DNA of 64,000 bases, from NCBI GenBank assembly GCA_051293835.1, contig JBPKMA010000004.1, positions 186,001 to 250,000 on the forward strand. The letters are read 5' to 3'. Each line of letters begins with the position of its first letter. Position 1 is the stretch's first letter. Positions 43,087 to 51,560 of the stretch are shown one piece after another. The notes below the pieces were generated by a model that was given only the letters and a program-made list of their open reading frames with translations, searched no databases and was not told the DNA's origin. This DNA comes from DATLZU01 sp051293835. Its GTDB lineage: Bacteria; Nitrospirota; Nitrospiria; Nitrospirales; Nitrospiraceae. The position numbers and the translations under genes were made by a program.

Positions 43087-43704
43087 ATGCAGCCATTCAC
43101 GACGCACACCGGCCTCGTCGCCCCGCTGGATCGGGTCAACGTCGATACCGATCAGATCATCCCGAAGCAATTCCTGAAGACGACCGAGCGGACAGGACTG
43201 CGGGAAGGCCTCTTCTACGATTGGCGGAGAAAGCGCGACGGCTCCCCAGACCCCGACTTTTTCCTCAATCAGCCGCGATATCAGGGGGCAACCATCTTGC
43301 TCACGCGTGACAATTTTGGTTGCGGCTCCTCGCGAGAACATGCGCCCTGGGCGCTGCTCGATCAGGGCTTCCGGTGCATCATTGCGCCCAGTTTTGCCGA
43401 CATTTTTTACAATAACTGTTTTCAGAATGGCATCCTGCCGGTGGTGCTCAAACCCGACGAAGTGCAGGCGTTGTTCCAATCCGTCCTCGCCCGGCCCGGC
43501 TATCAGATCACCGTTGATCTTGCCGCGCAGACCGTCACCACTCCAGAAGGCGCGTGTTACTCTTTCGACGTGGATCCCTTCCGCAAGGACTGCCTCTACC
43601 GAGGACTCGACGCCATCGGCCTCACCTTGCAGCACGAGCCGGCCATCGCCGCCTACGAAGCCCGTCGGAAGACTGAGGCGCCCTGGCTATTTACAGATCT
43701 CTGA
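43087..43704 (+). CDS. leuD: 3-isopropylmalate dehydratase small subunit
   Basis: A 205-residue partner of LeuC. From ATG 43087 (TTG 43081 is also in frame): GLVAPLDRVNVDTDQIIPKQ and FLKTTERTGLREGLFYDWR, then the substrate-binding loop DNFGCGSSREHAPWALLDQG, and CIIAPSFADIFYNNCFQNGI. All characteristic blocks and length are as expected for the bacterial LeuD type. With leuC it provides the second step of the leucine pathway; leuA and leuB are not in the window. Confidence 0.96.
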   Translation: MQPFTTHTGLVAPLDRVNVDTDQIIPKQFLKTTERTGLREGLFYDWRRKRDGSPDPDFFLNQPRYQGATILLTRDNFGCGSSREHAPWALLDQGFRCIIAPSFADIFYNNCFQNGILPVVLKPDEVQALFQSVLARPGYQITVDLAAQTVTTPEGACYSFDVDPFRKDCLYRGLDAIGLTLQHEPAIAAYEARRKTEAPWLFTDL

Positions 43705-43812
43705 CCTTCTCGGCGGCCGACGGCCGACGAGCCATGCGCCACCTTTTTACTATGGACCGCACCGTCGCCGAAGGAACCGAGCGAACATCCTTCACCTGGG
43801 AACCCAATCCCG

Positions 43813-44631
43813 ATGCAACGAGAACTTGATCTGCTCCTCGACACGGTTCGGCTCGCCGGGACACGAGCTCTTGAACTGGCGCGCAACGGGTTCGACACAC
43901 ATCGGAAGGCCGACCGGTCCCCCGTGACCTCGGTGGACCTGGAAGTCAATCGGCTGTTGCACGAAAGGCTGCTAGGAGCCTTCCCGGACGATGGCTGGCT
44001 CTCGGAGGAAACACCCGACAGGCCGGCCCGCTTGGAGAAGAAGCGGATCTGGATCGTCGATCCGATCGACGGCACCAACGCTTTCATCAACGGGTTGCCG
44101 GAATTCTGCATCTCGGCCGCTCTGGTGGAAGGCGATCAGCCGATTGTTGGCGCCATCTTAAATCCCGTGACGAATGAACTGTTCACCGCTGTCCGCAGAC
44201 AGGGATTCCGGCTGAATGGAAATCCACCACCACCGGCGAAGCCTGGCGGGCGACCGGTCATTCTGGTCAATCCCTGGGAACTCTCGACCAGCCGGTTTGA
44301 CTCTGTGCGGGAAGTCGCCGTGTACCACCCGATGCACTCGATCGCCTATGCGTTAGCGCTGGTGGCTGCGGGGCGGGTCGATGCGGCGCTCACATTCGCG
44401 CGCGAGCATGAATGGGACCTGGCGGCCGGCGTGCTACTGATCCAAGAGGCTGGCGGAACCGTGACGGACGGAGCCGGCAAACCGTTCCGTTTCAACCAGC
44501 CGCGGCCGTCGATGCAAGGCGTAGTGGCCGTGGCACCCGGGTCGGCCGGGCGAGTGGAAGTGCTCCTCAACAGGCTGATGGCGCTGCAACGCAGCAAAAC
44601 ACGGACCCCATCCTCTCTTCCCGCTTCATGA
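43813..44631 (+). CDS. Inositol-monophosphatase/CysQ-family phosphatase
   Basis: A 272-residue Mg-dependent phosphatase. Motif A is WLSEETPDRPARLEKKRIWI with VDPIDGTNAFINGLPEFCIS (the DPIDGT metal site), and motif B EHEWDLAAGVLLIQEAGGTV (the WDxAAG). The family dephosphorylates inositol phosphates, adenosine bisphosphate (CysQ) or similar; which one is not decided by the sequence. It is cytoplasmic. Its 3' end overlaps that of the convergent acetyltransferase gene by six bases. Confidence 0.9.
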   Translation: MQRELDLLLDTVRLAGTRALELARNGFDTHRKADRSPVTSVDLEVNRLLHERLLGAFPDDGWLSEETPDRPARLEKKRIWIVDPIDGTNAFINGLPEFCISAALVEGDQPIVGAILNPVTNELFTAVRRQGFRLNGNPPPPAKPGGRPVILVNPWELSTSRFDSVREVAVYHPMHSIAYALALVAAGRVDAALTFAREHEWDLAAGVLLIQEAGGTVTDGAGKPFRFNQPRPSMQGVVAVAPGSAGRVEVLLNRLMALQRSKTRTPSSLPAS

Positions 44632-45075
44632 ACGCGCAAGTAAGTCCAGCACCATTCTCCGGTGCGGAATGCCTGCGTCCAGGAAGACCTCGCCGATCGC
44701 CCGAAAGCCTTCCCGTTCGTAAAAGCCGATTGCCTGGGTCTGCGCGGCCAATTCGACATTCGTGAGGCCGCGCTCACTCGCAACCTTGAGCAACGCCCGG
44801 AGCATTGCCCGCCCTACGCCGCGGCCTCTCCATTCCTTCAATACCGCCATGCGGCCAATCTTGCCCTCCGGCTGCAGGCGCGCGGTGCCGATCGCGATGC
44901 CGCTGTCATTCCAAGCCAGGATATGGAGACAAGCCGGGTCGAGGCCGTCCCATTCCAACTCCTCCGGCACGCCCTGCTCGCGCACAAACACGAGTTCGCG
45001 GATGCCGCGAATGATGGATTTCCCTTCCTCCCATGTGACCAGCGTGATGCACGGTTGAAGCGGAGTCGCCTTCAT
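44626..45075 (-). CDS. GNAT-family acetyltransferase (ElaA/YjcF-like)
   Basis: A 149-residue acetyltransferase. From ATG 45075: GIRELVFVREQGVPEELEWD is the N-terminal helix block of the ElaA/YjcF subgroup (RxxVFxxEQxVPxxxExDxxD). It is followed by AIGTARLQPEGKIGRMAVLK, the acetyl-CoA loop WRGRGVGRAMLRALLKVASE and ELAAQTQAIGFYEREGFRAI. The substrate is unknown. Its start overlaps the radical SAM gene stop by four bases, so the two are translated together. Confidence 0.88.
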   Translation of the reverse strand: MKATPLQPCITLVTWEEGKSIIRGIRELVFVREQGVPEELEWDGLDPACLHILAWNDSGIAIGTARLQPEGKIGRMAVLKEWRGRGVGRAMLRALLKVASERGLTNVELAAQTQAIGFYEREGFRAIGEVFLDAGIPHRRMVLDLLARS

Positions 45076-45968
45076 GAGGAATCCTGCACCTGGATATCCG
45101 GCAAGTCGCGGTGTGCGGCATTGAATCCCGCCCGGCTGATGCCGACCCGGGTGTCGCCGAAGACCTGGCGGAACGTTTTGATGACGTCGTCGAACGGTGC
45201 CAGCCCGGTCCAGGCGTTCCACCCGTGGGCGTTCAGCAGCATCGGCAATTTTGTCTGCTTGGTCCGCTGTCCCTCGCGGCTGCCGTCGCCGAGTAGATAG
45301 TGATCGAGGATCACACGGTCGCAAGCCGCTTCGAGTTGTCGCGCGAAGGTCAATGGATCGTCCAGCGGGAGTAGGGGACTCACGGCGGCTACGGTGAGGA
45401 GTCCAGCCTGCCGCAAGGTGCAGAGGGCCGCGATCCGCGCCGCGGGCGGATAGGCATGGCGGGGGAACGGCGGCGGCAACCCCTCTTTGTCCGTCTCCAC
45501 CGTGATATTGATCTCAAGCTGGCACCGCTGGTGCAATGCGAATAGGAGAGGAATATCCTCGATGATCAGCGGGGTATGGGATTGGATCACCAACAGATCC
45601 GGCGGCCGTGCGAGCATCTCCTCCAGCAGTCGGCGCATCCGTCTCGCCGTGCGCTCCTGCGGCGGATAGGGCTCGGTCACGCTGGAGAGAAAGATCCGCA
45701 GAGGCTTGGGCTCGCCGCGCACCGGCTGTTTCAGCCGATCGTACTGGGCCCGATAGGCCTCCACGAAGCCGGTCTTGACGTCCAAGAATCGCCCCCACGT
45801 GCGGCCCAGCGTGTGATGCGGATTCCATTGCGCATAACAGTAGAGGCCGCAGAGCGAGTTCCCCAAGGCGCACCCGCGGTACAAGTTGATCGTGTGGGTG
45901 AAGCCCCCTCCCAAATAGCCGCCGGTGGGATTCAGAATGGTTCTGGCAGGAATCTCCCGAATCTGCAT
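45072..45968 (-). CDS. Spore-photoproduct-lyase-like radical SAM protein
   Basis: A 298-residue member of the SPL/Rv2578c radical SAM group. Near the N-terminus INLYRGCALGNSLCGLYCYA carries Cys33, Cys40 and Cys44. Family cores of the SplB type use CxxxCxxC (RGCxHGCxYCYAR), so the first Cys pair is stretched to C-x6-C-x3-C. Other family blocks fit: RIFLSSVTEPYPPQERTART-like LSSVTEPYPPQER, LVIQSHTPLIIEDIPLLFAL, INITVETDKEGLPPPFPRHA and DRVILDHYLLGDGSREGQRT. Spores are not expected in this organism, so DNA-photolesion repair is unproven. It is coupled to the acetyltransferase gene downstream. Confidence 0.82.
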   Translation of the reverse strand: MQIREIPARTILNPTGGYLGGGFTHTINLYRGCALGNSLCGLYCYAQWNPHHTLGRTWGRFLDVKTGFVEAYRAQYDRLKQPVRGEPKPLRIFLSSVTEPYPPQERTARRMRRLLEEMLARPPDLLVIQSHTPLIIEDIPLLFALHQRCQLEINITVETDKEGLPPPFPRHAYPPAARIAALCTLRQAGLLTVAAVSPLLPLDDPLTFARQLEAACDRVILDHYLLGDGSREGQRTKQTKLPMLLNAHGWNAWTGLAPFDDVIKTFRQVFGDTRVGISRAGFNAAHRDLPDIQVQDSS

Positions 45969-46059
45969 AGCCGCTCGCTTCCGTGTTGCTGCGCCGGCAT
46001 GGGAAATCAGCTAGCCTATGGTACTATCACCTGATCCATTCTCATAGGGAGGGCGCCTC

Positions 46060-46959
46060 GTGCGTGTCGCGGTATTGGGAACCGGACTTTTGGGTCGGCC
46101 GATAGCCGAACGGCTCAAGGAGACCGGCCATCAGGTCATCGTGTACAACCGCACCCGAGCCAAGGCCGAACCGCTTCGCGAGCTGGGAATTGCGGTCGCC
46201 TCGCAACCAGAAGAGGCGGTCCGATCCGCCGAGTGCGTCGGTTTGCTGCTGGCCGACGCGGCAGCAATCCGGAGCGTCTTCTCAGCCGACCTGGTGCGGA
46301 AGGCCCTGACCGGCCGCACCGTCATTCAGATGGGGACCATCAGCCCATCCGAGAGTCAGGCGCTGCATGAAGAGGTGCGCGCGGTCGGCGGTGACTATCT
46401 TGAGGCGCCGGTCTTGGGAAGCATCGCGGAGGCCAAGGCCGGGACGCTCCAGGTGATGGTTGGCGGCAGTCCGGAGCAGTTCGCCCGATGCGTGGGTCTA
46501 TTCCGGTCGCTGAGCCGCGAACCCCAACTGATCGGCCCTGTCGGCCGGGCCGCCGCGCTCAAGCTGGCGCTGAACCAGTTGATCGCCGCCGAGATTTCCG
46601 CCTTTGCGTTAAGCTTGGGATTCGTGCAGCGTCATGGGATCGACGTGAAGACGTTCATGGCTATCCTCCGCGAGAGCGCACTGTTCGCGCCCGCTTACGA
46701 CAAGAAACTGGCGAGGTTGCTCACGCGCGACTATGCCAATCCGAACTTCTCGACCCGTCACTTGCTGAAGGACGTCGACCTCTTTCTGGCCGAGGCGAAG
46801 GCCCAGCAGCTCGATACGAGCAGCCTGGACGGGGTTCGCCGCTTGTTGCAGAAGACGGTCGGCTTGGGCCTGACCGAGGCAGATTACTCCGCCGTGTACG
46901 AGGCCGTAAACCCCGCCCAGGGGAATGGTTGTGATTCGGGGACCTTTCGGCATGGCTGA
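46060..46959 (+). CDS. NAD(P)-dependent beta-hydroxyacid dehydrogenase
   Basis: A 299-residue protein of the 3-hydroxyisobutyrate/6-phosphogluconate dehydrogenase superfamily. GTG 46060 is preceded by AGGGAGGGC. The Rossmann motif is VAVLGTGLLGRPIAERL with VIVYNRTRAKAEPL, the substrate block is VIQMGTISPSESQALHEEVR with YLEAPVLGSIAEAKAGTLQV, and the catalytic Lys lies in AALKLALNQLIAAE. Arg after NRT suggests NADP preference. The last eight bases overlap the zwf start, so zwf and this gene are coupled; zwf would supply NADPH. It might act on glyoxylate, succinic semialdehyde or a similar acid. Confidence 0.88.
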   Translation: MRVAVLGTGLLGRPIAERLKETGHQVIVYNRTRAKAEPLRELGIAVASQPEEAVRSAECVGLLLADAAAIRSVFSADLVRKALTGRTVIQMGTISPSESQALHEEVRAVGGDYLEAPVLGSIAEAKAGTLQVMVGGSPEQFARCVGLFRSLSREPQLIGPVGRAAALKLALNQLIAAEISAFALSLGFVQRHGIDVKTFMAILRESALFAPAYDKKLARLLTRDYANPNFSTRHLLKDVDLFLAEAKAQQLDTSSLDGVRRLLQKTVGLGLTEADYSAVYEAVNPAQGNGCDSGTFRHG

Positions 46960-48415
46960 TCAGCCCGTTGAACCCCACATCTTCATCATCTTGGGCGCGA
47001 CCGGTGATCTTACGCGGCGCAAGCTCTTGCCCGCGTTGTACCGCCTGCGAGATCAGGGAGTCCTGGAAAAGCGCAACACCTTGATCGTTGGCGCCGCATT
47101 GCCCGAGATCGGGGAAGAGGGGTTCCGGCTCTGGGCATTTGAGGGATTGCGCAAAGCGGGCTGGCCGAGCGACAACGCATTGCGTGCATGGTGCGAGGAG
47201 TGTCTGCACTATCACGCGCTGCCCACCGGGAGTGAGCAGGATTATGAAGCGCTGGCAGCCTACGTGCACCGGCTGGAGCGGATGCACAGGATACCAGAAA
47301 ATCGCGTGTTTTACCTGGCCTTGCCTCCAGCTGCCGTGCCCGACGCGATTGAAGGGCTAGCCCACGCGGTACTCCTCAAGAGTCACGGCTGGGTCCGGGT
47401 CGTGGTCGAAAAACCGTTCGGCCATGACTTCCACTCCGCCCGTGCCTTGAACACGCTGCTGCACCGGTACCTGGAAGAGCCCCAGATCTATCGGATTGAT
47501 CACTATTTGGGAAAAGAGACGGTGCAGAACCTCCTGGCATTCCGTTTCGCCAACCCGATCTTCGAATCGCTGTGGAATCGCAACACGGTGGAGAACGTGC
47601 AAATCACGGTTGCGGAAGACATCGGGGTCGAACATCGCGGAGCCTACTATCAGCAGGCCGGCGCGCTTCGCGATATGGTCCAGAATCACCTGACTCAGCT
47701 CATGACGGTGGTCGCAATGGAGGTGCCGGTCTCCTTCGAGGCCGGCGCGATTCAGGCGGAACGCCTGAAAGTGCTTCATTCAGTGTCACCCATTGCGCGG
47801 GAGGACGTGGTTTTCGGGCAGTACACCGCCTGGCAGATCGCGGGGCATACGATCAAAGGCTATCGCGAAGAGGCCGGAGTGCCGGAGGATTCGCTGACTG
47901 AAACCTACGTGGCGCTGAAAGTCGATATCAACAACTGGCGATGGAAGGGCGTGCCATTCTACCTCCGAACCGGCAAGCGGTTGCCGCGCAAGTTGACCCA
48001 GGTCGCGGTGACTTTCCGTGAAGCGCCGACGCAGGTGTTCCGATCGCTCGAACCGGGTAGTATCGCTCGCAACAAACTGGTCATCACGCTCCAGCCCAGC
48101 GAAGGCTTCTCCCTCTGTTTCTCAGTCAAAAGCCCGGGACGGCCATTCCGGCTGACTGACCATGCGCTGCATTTCGACTATGAACAAGCCTTCGGCCAAC
48201 TGCCCGAGGCCTACGAGACCCTGCTCCGCGACATCATGATCGGCGACCAGACACTCTTCGTGAGCGCAGAATTCACCGAAACGGCCTGGCGCCTGTATGA
48301 CCCCTTGCTGCAAGGCGAGAAAACCATCCATTTCTACACCGCCGGCACGTGGGGCCCCAGCGAGGCCGATGAATTGGTAGCGCGGTACGGGCATCAGTGG
48401 CAGTTGGGATGGTGA
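46952..48415 (+). CDS. zwf: Glucose-6-phosphate 1-dehydrogenase
   Basis: A 487-residue enzyme of the oxidative pentose-phosphate route, forming 6-phosphogluconolactone and NADPH. From ATG 46952, IFIILGATGDLTRRKLLPAL is the coenzyme-binding start and VVVEKPFGHDF and YRIDHYLGKETVQNLLAFRF contain the substrate Lys and the active-site RIDHYLGKE. C-terminal blocks (TETYVALKVDINNWRWKGVP; FYLRTGKRLPRKLTQVAVTF; EAYETLLRDIMIGDQTLFVS) are intact. It is translated in overlap with the preceding dehydrogenase gene and followed by a hairpin. Confidence 0.96.
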   Translation: MADQPVEPHIFIILGATGDLTRRKLLPALYRLRDQGVLEKRNTLIVGAALPEIGEEGFRLWAFEGLRKAGWPSDNALRAWCEECLHYHALPTGSEQDYEALAAYVHRLERMHRIPENRVFYLALPPAAVPDAIEGLAHAVLLKSHGWVRVVVEKPFGHDFHSARALNTLLHRYLEEPQIYRIDHYLGKETVQNLLAFRFANPIFESLWNRNTVENVQITVAEDIGVEHRGAYYQQAGALRDMVQNHLTQLMTVVAMEVPVSFEAGAIQAERLKVLHSVSPIAREDVVFGQYTAWQIAGHTIKGYREEAGVPEDSLTETYVALKVDINNWRWKGVPFYLRTGKRLPRKLTQVAVTFREAPTQVFRSLEPGSIARNKLVITLQPSEGFSLCFSVKSPGRPFRLTDHALHFDYEQAFGQLPEAYETLLRDIMIGDQTLFVSAEFTETAWRLYDPLLQGEKTIHFYTAGTWGPSEADELVARYGHQWQLGW

Positions 48416-48431
48416 GAGGGCTCGCCTCTCA
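48413..48431 (+). terminator. Hairpin after zwf
   Basis: TGAGAGG-GCTCG-CCTCTCA forms a perfect 7-bp stem with a 5-base loop beginning in the zwf stop codon. It is followed by TTCC but not a long T tract, so it is a weak intrinsic terminator candidate. Confidence 0.45.
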
Positions 48432-48518
48432 TTCCTCCGGTGCACTGACGTAACCGCCGGCAGCACATTGCCTAGCGGCAGTGACGATTCATCCATCAGT
48501 AAAACAGAGGGGAGATCT

Positions 48519-48761
48519 ATGTCTCGCCTAAAAGAACTCAGCGTATCCATCGACAAAAAGCTGGACGCACCTGGAGCACCAGGCGCTGGCGTTGGAATCA
48601 TAGCTCACCCAGACAAAGGAACAGGCGGCACCAGCGGCTGGCGCAGCGGAAGCAGCAACTCCGCGAGCTCGAGAGAGCTCGCCGCGCAGGTCAAAACAGA
48701 AGTTCAGGCCAAGCCGGAGGAGAAAAAGCAGGAGGTCCTGGCCAAGCTACTGGCCTTCTAA
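48519..48761 (+). CDS. 80-aa Gly/Ser-rich protein of unknown function
   Basis: ATG 48519 is preceded by GAGGGGAGATCT. The product starts MSRLKELSVSIDKKLDAPGA, has a Gly/Pro-rich middle (PGAPGAGVGIIAHPDKGTGG), a Ser-rich patch (SGWRSGSSNSASSREL) and a Lys/Glu helical tail (AAQVKTEVQAKPEEKKQEVL). It has no signal peptide or transmembrane helix. No family is recognised. The layout (charged leader plus Gly/Ser-rich core) is reminiscent of some modified-peptide precursors but also of disordered proteins. It lies between zwf and a repeat-ridden decayed region, so it could also be a fragment. Confidence 0.45.
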   Translation: MSRLKELSVSIDKKLDAPGAPGAGVGIIAHPDKGTGGTSGWRSGSSNSASSRELAAQVKTEVQAKPEEKKQEVLAKLLAF

Positions 48762-48817
48762 GGACCAGCTCAGGAAGAAACGCCGGACGGTCCAGAACAA
48801 AGCCGATGCCTGGGAGA

Positions 48818-48868
48818 GCAAAGAAAAGGGGTCGGAGCAAAGAAAAGGGGTCGGGAATCTTTTTCAGC
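48818..48868 (+). repeat. Tandem copy of dispersed GGGGTCGG repeat
   Basis: GCAAAGAAAAGGGGTCGGA occurs at 48818-48836 and again from 48837 (period 19), the second continuing as GGAATCTTTTTC. The arrangement, a doubled GGGGTCGG unit followed by GGA-TCTTTT, is the same as at 1063-1120, although the flanks differ. Confidence 0.85.
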
Positions 48869-49165
48869 TTCTCGCTTCGTGTTACCCAGTAGCTTACCCA
48901 ATTTTCTTGCCACGCCTTTGCGCGAAGAAGCCGCTTGAATGCGGCGTTCACATCGTTTTTTCTTTCGAGAAGCGTTTGAACCTCGGCATGGGATAACTCC
49001 GTATACCTGCACCTTGTACTGACCATCAGCCGCTGGCATTAGCGCGGCAAGGATTTCCTTAAATTCATTCAAGAGAGGCGCTGCCTGGTTGTCCCAGAAA
49101 AAACAGATGATGCCGCTGTGTCCCTCGAGCAGTTGGAGATCAACTTTCCGTAGGCCGAAACACAT
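48862..49165 (-). pseudogene. Unrecognised protein gene, frameshifted and invaded by the repeat
   Basis: From ATG 49165 the minus strand reads MCFGLRKVDLQLLEGHSGII and CFFWDNQAAPLLNEFKEILA with ALMPAADGQYKVQV. A one-base shift moves the frame to YTELSHAEVQTLLERKNDVN, AAFKRLLRAKAWQENWVSYW and VTRSEKLKKIPDPF. The last residues KKIPDPF come from the inserted repeat, so the original C-terminus is lost. The sequence is protein-like on both sides of the shift but I do not recognise the family. Confidence 0.5.
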
Positions 49166-49355
49166 GCGATTTCCAGAGTGCCTCATAGTGGAGGAGGGCG
49201 TTTCACCACAGGACCGCGTTTGGGCAGATGCAAGCGCAATCCTTGGCACCGCGAAAGAAGGCGTTCAGCAACGGCCGGGCCGCGGACGTATTTCTTGACG
49301 CACGCTCGCTGTGTTACAAGTTCACTGGCTGTTCCGGCACGGAGGGAAGCACTCC

Positions 49356-49952
49356 ATGATCGGCCGACCGCGCCTTGCGTTCCACCTGGCGACCTTGTGG
49401 CTGCTCCTGGCCGGTGGCTGCGCCGAGTGGACCTCCCAGCGGATGAACGATCCGTTGCGGGATGCCTGGCAGCAGCCCGAGATGGTGATCCAGGCTCTGG
49501 CGATCGCCCCCGGCTCGCGCGTCGCCGATCTGGGCACGGGTGGCGGCTACTTCAGGTGGCGTTTGGCCGGGGCCGTCGGTCCGGCGGGCAAAGTCTACGC
49601 GGTGGATGAGGACGAGACTGCGCTTCGCCTCATCGAGCGGGAGACGGCGCAGCGCGGAGTAGCCAATATCGAACTGATTCAGGCGACGCCGACCGACGCC
49701 CGCCTGCCCGTCGCCGACATGGACGTGGATTTGTTCGGACCGCCTATTTCAGGTCGCTCGCACGTGCCCTGCGGCCCGGCGGTGGCATCGCCGTGATCAT
49801 CGAATACAAGGACAGCGGCATGGCTCTTTGGCCATGCTCTGCCGAAGGAGACGGTGCTTCACAAAATGGAAGCGGCGGGCTATCGCGTGATCCAGGAATT
49901 CGCCTGTCTGCCCCAGCAGCATTTCCTGGTGTTCAGCCCAATCCGCTCATGA
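49356..49952 (+). pseudogene. SAM-dependent methyltransferase lipoprotein, broken
   Basis: ATG 49356 starts a lipoprotein signal (LATLWLLLAGGCAEW). A class I methyltransferase follows, with the SAM motif ALAIAPGSRVADLGTGGGYF, the acidic post-II loop GKVYAVDEDETALRLI, and NIELIQATPTDARLPVADMD. A deletion or frameshift near 49735 removes the next strand and helix, and the sequence resumes in other frames as AYFRSLARALRPGGGIAVII and GHALPKETVLHKMEAAGYRV, QEFACLPQQHFLVFSP, ending at TGA 49950-49952. The end overlaps the permease start (ATGA), so an operon was once present. Confidence 0.75.
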
Positions 49953-51310
49953 ACCGGTTGTCTCCAGCCGACCGCCATGAACCGGCCGGCCGGCATCAAG
50001 TCGGCTGGTTCACCGCCGCCTGTGTGCTGGTGAGCAACATCATCGGTGGCGGAATCTTCACCACGACCGGGTTCATGGCGCGCGACCTGGGCGACCCGGT
50101 CCTGATCCTGACGCTCTGGGTGGTCGGCGCCGGCTTCGCCCTGGCCGGAGCGATGGCCTACGGCGAGCTCGGCGCAGCGCTGCCGCAAGCCGGCGGCGAC
50201 TACGTCTATCTGCGCCGAGCGTACGGGCCGTTGGCCGGGTTTCTGGGCGGGTGGACTTCGTTGACCATCGGCTTCGGCGCAGCCATCGCAACTTCGGCGG
50301 TGAGCTTCGCCTCCTACTTCCTGCGCGTCGCCCCGATCGCCGACGACAATGGGTGGGCGGCCAGAGGACTCGCCTTGCTTCTGCTGTGGAGCCTGACCAC
50401 CGTCCATGCCGCGGGCGTAGGCGCCGGCGGGCGGCTGCAACGGATGCTGACGACGACGAAGGTCCTCGCCATCCTTGCGTTGGCCCTGGGTGGACTCTCG
50501 CTCGGCTCAGGGAGCTGGAAGAATTTCGCCGTGCGGGCGCCCGATGCCGATCCCGGCATGGGCACCGTGATGGTCGCGCTGATCTTCGTGATGTACAGCT
50601 ACCTGGGGTGGAACGTCGCGGGGTATATCGCGAGCGAAATCGCTGAGCCAGGGCGGACCCTTCCCAGGATCATGATCGGCGCCACCGTCTTTGTGGGCGC
50701 GATGTATCTGCTGCTGAATCTCGTGTACCTGTACGCCCTGCCAGTCACCTCGCTGGCGCAGCCGCCGGTGCTGCCGGTGGCCGAAAAAGCCGCTGCCGCC
50801 CTTTGGGGTCCGGCGAGCGGACGCTTCGTCGCGGCACTACTCTGCCTGTCGATCGCCGGCGCGGTGAGCGCCATGGTGTGGGCCGGTCCGCGCGTGTACT
50901 GGGCCATGGCGCGGGACGGAGTGTTTGCCACCTGGTTTGCCGCCCTCGACAAGAAGACCGGAGCGCCCGTGCGGGCCATCCTGCTCCAGAGCAGCTGGGC
51001 CTCGTTGTTGATTCTTACTGGGACCTTCGAGCAACTGGTGATCTACGGGGGGCTGGTCCTTGCGGTCTTTACGGCGTTCACCGTCGGAGCACTGATCGTG
51101 CTCCGACGCCGGCAACCGGACCTGCCGCGTCCCTATCGGGTTCCACTCTATCCCGCATTGCCCGGCTTGCTGGTCATGCTCTCACTGCTCATTGTCGGCT
51201 ATAGCCTGATCCAACGACCGATCGAGTCTGCACTGGGCTTCGCGACCGTGCTGGCCGGGATTCCGCTCTACTTTGTCTGGCGCATCTCGCCCGAGCAGCA
51301 GCGGGCATAG
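49949..51310 (+). CDS. APC-family amino acid permease
   Basis: A 453-residue transporter with 12 predicted transmembrane helices. The substrate-binding first helix is VGWFTAACVLVSNIIGGGIF (unwound GGG motif), then AMAYGELGAALPQAGGDYVY and LRRAYGPLAGFLGGWTSLTI, and the helix-6 region YSYLGWNVAGYIASEIAEPG. The C-terminal helices end in IPLYFVWRISPEQQRA. It imports or exchanges amino acids; substrate unknown. ATG 49949 overlaps the stop of the methyltransferase pseudogene, so its expression may depend on that relict operon. Confidence 0.9.
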   Translation: MNRLSPADRHEPAGRHQVGWFTAACVLVSNIIGGGIFTTTGFMARDLGDPVLILTLWVVGAGFALAGAMAYGELGAALPQAGGDYVYLRRAYGPLAGFLGGWTSLTIGFGAAIATSAVSFASYFLRVAPIADDNGWAARGLALLLLWSLTTVHAAGVGAGGRLQRMLTTTKVLAILALALGGLSLGSGSWKNFAVRAPDADPGMGTVMVALIFVMYSYLGWNVAGYIASEIAEPGRTLPRIMIGATVFVGAMYLLLNLVYLYALPVTSLAQPPVLPVAEKAAAALWGPASGRFVAALLCLSIAGAVSAMVWAGPRVYWAMARDGVFATWFAALDKKTGAPVRAILLQSSWASLLILTGTFEQLVIYGGLVLAVFTAFTVGALIVLRRRQPDLPRPYRVPLYPALPGLLVMLSLLIVGYSLIQRPIESALGFATVLAGIPLYFVWRISPEQQRA

Positions 51311-51429
51311 ACCCCACCGCTCACCTGACACAACGGCGTGAGCGTACAATTATGCATTGCATCGAGATCTCTCCCACCGATCGATCGGGAGCGCCATATT
51401 CCCACAGCGCCAGATACTGTGTTCGCCTG

Positions 51430-51560
51430 CCACAGCAACATTCGCTTCGGGCTTGATCCTGTGGGCGGCCTGATGCCCGTCGTGGGCGATCTCATGGTGA
51501 CCGTTTCATGCGCGGTTATGCTGCTGATCGCCAAGCACAGAACGGGGCCGAGGTCAACAG
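51430..51560 (+). pseudogene. DUF4112-like fragment
   Basis: The segment IRFGLDPVGGLMPVVGDLMV followed by VSCAVMLLIAKHRTG matches the core of DUF4112 membrane proteins (FGLDxLxGLxPxxGD plus a hydrophobic helix). Both the N-terminal region and everything after about 51550 are missing. It meets the 3' end of a decayed lytic transglycosylase gene on the other strand, suggesting a deletion joined them. Confidence 0.55.
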
